A DNA stretch of 64,000 bases, taken from assembly GCF_001187435.1 (NCBI RefSeq), contig NZ_LFXA01000013.1, positions 248,001 to 312,000 on the forward strand, given 5' to 3'. Each line of letters starts with the position of its first letter. Position 1 is the stretch's first letter. This stretch comes from Streptomyces caatingaensis (GTDB taxonomy: Bacteria > Actinomycetota > Actinomycetes > Streptomycetales > Streptomycetaceae). The position numbers and the translations under genes were made by a program. Below, in pieces: positions 61,373 through 64,000 of the stretch. The notes under the pieces were generated by a model. That model saw only the letters and a list, made by a program, of their open reading frames with translations, had not been told where the DNA came from and did not search any database.

Positions 61373-62755
61373 ATGGTCCTGAGCGCCCTGCGCAACCTGC
61401 GCCCCGGCCGGGCCGCCGGGACGGCCCACCGGCCCCCGCGCCCGGCGGACGGCGACGTCCTGCTCGCCGCCACCGGCCTGACCAAGTCCTACGCGGGAGC
61501 CGACGGCGAACTGCCCGTCCTCACCGGCATCGACCTGGAGGTCCGGGCCGGCGAGATCGTCGCCCTGCTCGGCAAGTCCGGCTCCGGCAAGTCCACCCTG
61601 CTGCGCTGCCTGGCCGGGCTCGTCCCGCCCAGCTCGGGCACGGTCGCCTACCGCGGCGAGCCCCTGACCGGCGCCAACCCCGGTACCGCCATGGTCTTCC
61701 AGACCTTCGCGCTCCTGCCCTGGCTCACCGTCCAGCAGAACGTCGAACTCGGCCTGGAGGCCCGCGGCGTCCCCGCCGCCCGCCGCGCCGAGGCCGCGCT
61801 CCGGGCCATCGACCTCATCGGCCTCGACGGCTTCGAATCCGCCTACCCCAAGGAGCTCTCCGGCGGCATGCGCCAACGCGTCGGCTTCGCCCGGGCACTG
61901 GTCGTCGAACCGGACGTCCTGATGATGGACGAGCCCTTCTCCGCCCTCGACGTCCTCACCGCCGAGAACCTGCGCGGCGAACTCATGGAGCTGTGGGAGT
62001 CCGGCCAGTTCCCCACCCGCGCCGTCGTCCTGGTCACCCACAACATCGAGGAGGCCGTCCTCATGACCGACCGCATCGTCGTCCTCGGCTCCCGCCCCGG
62101 CACCATCCGCGAGACCTTCGACGTCCCGCTGGACCACCCCCGCGACCGCAACTCCCCCGCCTTCGACGACCTCATCGACCGCGTCTACCGCACCATGACC
62201 GGCCGCCCCAAGGTGACCCGCGTCCCCGGCCGCACCGACACCGTCGAGGCCGAGAAGCGCACCCCCGCCAACACGCCGCTGCCCACCGCCGGCGTCGACG
62301 GGCTGTCCGGCCTGGTCGAGATGGTCGAACACCGCGGCGGCCGCTGCGACCTGGCCGACCTGGCCGAGGAACTGGGCCTGGAGGTCGACGACATCCTCCC
62401 CCTCGTGGACGCCCTCGACCTCCTCTGCCTCGGCAAGGTCAGCGGCGACGACCTGGTCCTGACCGAACGCGGCACGGCCTTCGCCGGCGCCGACGTCCAG
62501 CAGTCCAAGAAGATCTTCGCCGAGGCCGTCCGCGACGTACCGCTCGTCAAACTCATCACCACCAGCCTCCGCCAGAACCCGGACAGCACCCTGCGCGCCG
62601 GCTTCTTCCGCGACCTCCTCGCCCACCACTACACGAGCGAACAGGTCGGGCAGCAGCTCGAGACCGCCACCGACTGGGGCCGCTACGCCGAGCTCTACTC
62701 CTACGACGCCGACCGCCAGGAATACCGCCTCGATGAAGCCGGAATCCCCGGGTGA
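61373..62755 (+). CDS. ABC transporter ATPase with C-terminal AAA-associated domain
   Basis: 460 residues. Walker A 'GKSGSGKST' at residues 67-75, Q-loop 'MVFQTFALLPWLTVQQNVEL', signature 'ELSGGMRQRVGFARALV', Walker B 'DVLMMDEPFSALD', H-loop 'VVLVTHNIEEAVLMTD'. After residue about 300 an extra 140-residue domain ('GLSGLVEMVEHRGGRCDLAD' to the end) matches the AAA-associated C-terminal domain found on some nitrate/bicarbonate-type ATPases, perhaps for sensing. AAGGGAG lies before ATG. It energises the fused permease upstream. Confidence 0.9.
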   Translation: MVLSALRNLRPGRAAGTAHRPPRPADGDVLLAATGLTKSYAGADGELPVLTGIDLEVRAGEIVALLGKSGSGKSTLLRCLAGLVPPSSGTVAYRGEPLTGANPGTAMVFQTFALLPWLTVQQNVELGLEARGVPAARRAEAALRAIDLIGLDGFESAYPKELSGGMRQRVGFARALVVEPDVLMMDEPFSALDVLTAENLRGELMELWESGQFPTRAVVLVTHNIEEAVLMTDRIVVLGSRPGTIRETFDVPLDHPRDRNSPAFDDLIDRVYRTMTGRPKVTRVPGRTDTVEAEKRTPANTPLPTAGVDGLSGLVEMVEHRGGRCDLADLAEELGLEVDDILPLVDALDLLCLGKVSGDDLVLTERGTAFAGADVQQSKKIFAEAVRDVPLVKLITTSLRQNPDSTLRAGFFRDLLAHHYTSEQVGQQLETATDWGRYAELYSYDADRQEYRLDEAGIPG

Positions 62756-62767
62756 GCCTGGGCCCGG

Positions 62768-63277
62768 TCAGCGGCTCCCGGGCCGGTCGGCCCCGGCCAC
62801 GCCGGAGGCGGCGGCGGACAGCAGACCGGTGATCGTCGCCCCGATCACGCAATACACCGCGGCGGTACCGAACTTCGTGGCGGTCCCGATGCCCGTCGTG
62901 AACGGCAGGAGCATCATCGCGGCGGTGACCAGCAGCGTGATCGAGACGAAGAAGCGGGCCGGCTGGGCCGTGGTCACCAGCAGCAGGTGGACGAGCCCGG
63001 TGGCGACCAGGGCCGCGCCGGCCGCGACCGCGGCCAGGTACCCGGTGGTCACATCCCCCCAGGCGCCCGCGTGCCGCGGGGCGAAGACGGCGACGTCGAA
63101 CACGCCGCGCACGAGCAGCGTGGCCACGACCGCGGCGAGCGCGGCGACCACGGCGGTGGCGACCCCCGTGGCCCACAGCCGGCCCGCGTCCACCGGCGGC
63201 CGGGAGGGCCCGCCCCGGCGGTCGTCACGGTGATACCCGGGTGCCGGGCGGTCGCCGTAGTAGGAGGGGCCTGTCAT
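62768..63277 (-). CDS. Four-helix membrane protein (DUF6069-like)
   Basis: 169 residues. The N-terminal 35 residues are polar and Pro/Arg-rich; then four hydrophobic segments, e.g. 'TGVATAVVAALAAVVATLLV', 'YLAAVAAGAALVATGLVHLL' and 'AVYCVIGATITGLLSAAASG'. This layout is common in Streptomyces proteins of the DUF6069 type, with unknown role. GAGGTGACGTC precedes ATG 63277. It is convergent with the ABC operon. Confidence 0.78.
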   Translation of the reverse strand: MTGPSYYGDRPAPGYHRDDRRGGPSRPPVDAGRLWATGVATAVVAALAAVVATLLVRGVFDVAVFAPRHAGAWGDVTTGYLAAVAAGAALVATGLVHLLLVTTAQPARFFVSITLLVTAAMMLLPFTTGIGTATKFGTAAVYCVIGATITGLLSAAASGVAGADRPGSR

Positions 63278-63430
63278 GACGTCACCTCGAAGGCGGTTGC
63301 GGATCGGACCGGACGGGACCACCGGCCGTGGCTACTGAACGGATGCCCGTCGGCAGCCGTCCCAAAGCCTGCCCCTCGGGCACGACCGCCACCGCGAACG
63401 CGCCCGCGTACGCGGGTACAGTCCCCTCCC

Positions 63431-64000
63431 ATGGGGACAGCCGGCACGGACGCACTGGTCGAACTGCTGCGGCGCAACGCCGCCCGCACCGAGGACGACC
63501 GGCGGGTCGCCGAGGAGAACATCACGGCCCTCCAGGAGGCGGGCCTCCTCCGGCTCCTGCTCCCCCGGCGGTTCGGCGGCCGGCAGGAGAGCATCCGCAC
63601 CCTCGTCGAGACGGCGTCCGAACTGGGCCGCGGCTGCGGCTCCACCGCCTGGACCACCTCACTGATCAACATCGCCGCCTGGATCACCGGCCTCTACCCC
63701 GAACGCGCACAGCGCGAGGTCTACGGGACCGACCCCCACGCCCGCGCCTGCACCGCCCTCCCGCCCGCCGCGACGACCCGGGCGACGGACGGCGGCCAGA
63801 CCGTCACCGGCCGCTGGGGCTTCGTCTCCGGCTGCCTCCACGCCCAGTGGGCCCTGCTCGGCATACCGGTCACCGGCACGTCGGGCGAACGGCTGGACCA
63901 GGGACTGGCGTTGGTCCCGATGTCCGAGCTGTCCGTCGAGGACACCTGGCACGTGGCCGGCATGCGCGGCACCGGCAGCCACACCCTCGTCGCGGACGAC
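63431..64000 (+). CDS. Acyl-CoA-dehydrogenase-fold flavin monooxygenase, N-terminal part (partial)
   Basis: ATG 63431 opens 190 codons that continue past the right edge. 'ALQEAGLLRLLLPRRFGG', 'ASELGRGCGSTAWTTSLIN', 'VTGRWGFVSGCLHAQWALLG' and 'WHVAGMRGTGSHTLVADD' fit the group D flavin monooxygenases (HsaA/DszC-like) and related acyl-CoA dehydrogenases: the G-C-x-S-T-A-W run and the W-x-x-x-G-M-R-G-T-G-S run are family marks. The enzyme uses reduced flavin from a partner. Only the N-terminal and middle domains are visible. Confidence 0.85.
   Translation, partial: MGTAGTDALVELLRRNAARTEDDRRVAEENITALQEAGLLRLLLPRRFGGRQESIRTLVETASELGRGCGSTAWTTSLINIAAWITGLYPERAQREVYGTDPHARACTALPPAATTRATDGGQTVTGRWGFVSGCLHAQWALLGIPVTGTSGERLDQGLALVPMSELSVEDTWHVAGMRGTGSHTLVADD

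Overview
The window is very GC-rich, uses codons ending mostly in G or C, has many GTG starts, many four-base stop/start overlaps (ATGA, GTGA, TGATG) and rare TTA codons. This points to a Streptomyces or close relative. The gene content (two terpene synthases, P450s, exporters, a radical SAM cluster, lux-like carboxylate reductases, secreted proteins) looks like an accessory, specialised-metabolism part of the chromosome. Only a few genes look housekeeping-like (ribosomal protein bL37, an RlmG-type methyltransferase).

Layout. 0-3.6 kb: end of an acyl-CoA ligase coupled to a salicylyl-CoA 5-hydroxylase-like flavoprotein, then a Tat-exported berberine-bridge-type oxidase. 3.8-9.6 kb: DUF2252 protein, and two divergent regulator/enzyme pairs (HxlR with a betaine-binding-type protein; TetR with a flavin monooxygenase), each with a palindrome between the partners, then an HSL-type esterase. 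9.6-13.5 kb: a drug exporter with a long structured leader, convergent with a stand-alone dnaK. 13.7-18 kb: a tightly overlapping minus-strand operon of MFS transporter, small secreted protein, C-methyltransferase-like enzyme and terpene cyclase. 18.2-20.6 kb: a START-domain protein and a segment bracketed by two decayed IS5-family remnants, one of which truncates a VOC gene. 20.6-25.1 kb: a secreted endonuclease with a DUF1963 protein directly downstream (toxin/immunity-like), divergent from a secreted protein with a possible pore-forming segment. 25.6-28 kb: terpene synthase plus P450.

28.7-39 kb is the most unusual part: a radical SAM enzyme, two divergent SAH-hydrolase-like proteins, a 2-hydroxyacid dehydrogenase, a carbamoyltransferase (apparent frameshift), a NUDIX hydrolase, a true S-adenosylhomocysteine hydrolase, a P450 and a histidine phosphatase, almost all translationally coupled, with an MFS exporter converging on the end. 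I infer an adenosine/SAM-derived, possibly carbamoylated product. A perfect-looking iron box lies 0.43 kb upstream. 41.4-48.2 kb is a second biosynthetic-looking operon: MFS exporter, GNAT (with a TTA codon), LuxE-like ligase and a LuxC-LuxE fusion, behind a promoter with an 18-bp palindrome. These enzymes would reduce a carboxylic acid to an aldehyde.

48-56.4 kb: SGNH hydrolase, RlmG-like methyltransferase, DMT transporter, bL37, a methyltransferase, a TetX-like monooxygenase, then a PsiD-like decarboxylase next to a serine carboxypeptidase. 56.4-62.8 kb looks like a metal-handling region: an ArsR regulator, an Nramp-family transporter lacking two canonical metal ligands and preceded by a 25-codon leader ORF, and an ABC transporter whose promoter carries two copies of the motif (TTGC-N8-GCAA) also found at the arsR start. 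The window ends in a membrane protein and a truncated acyl-CoA-dehydrogenase-fold flavoenzyme. No tRNA, rRNA or CRISPR array was seen. All assignments rest on reading the sequence and remembered family signatures; nothing was searched.
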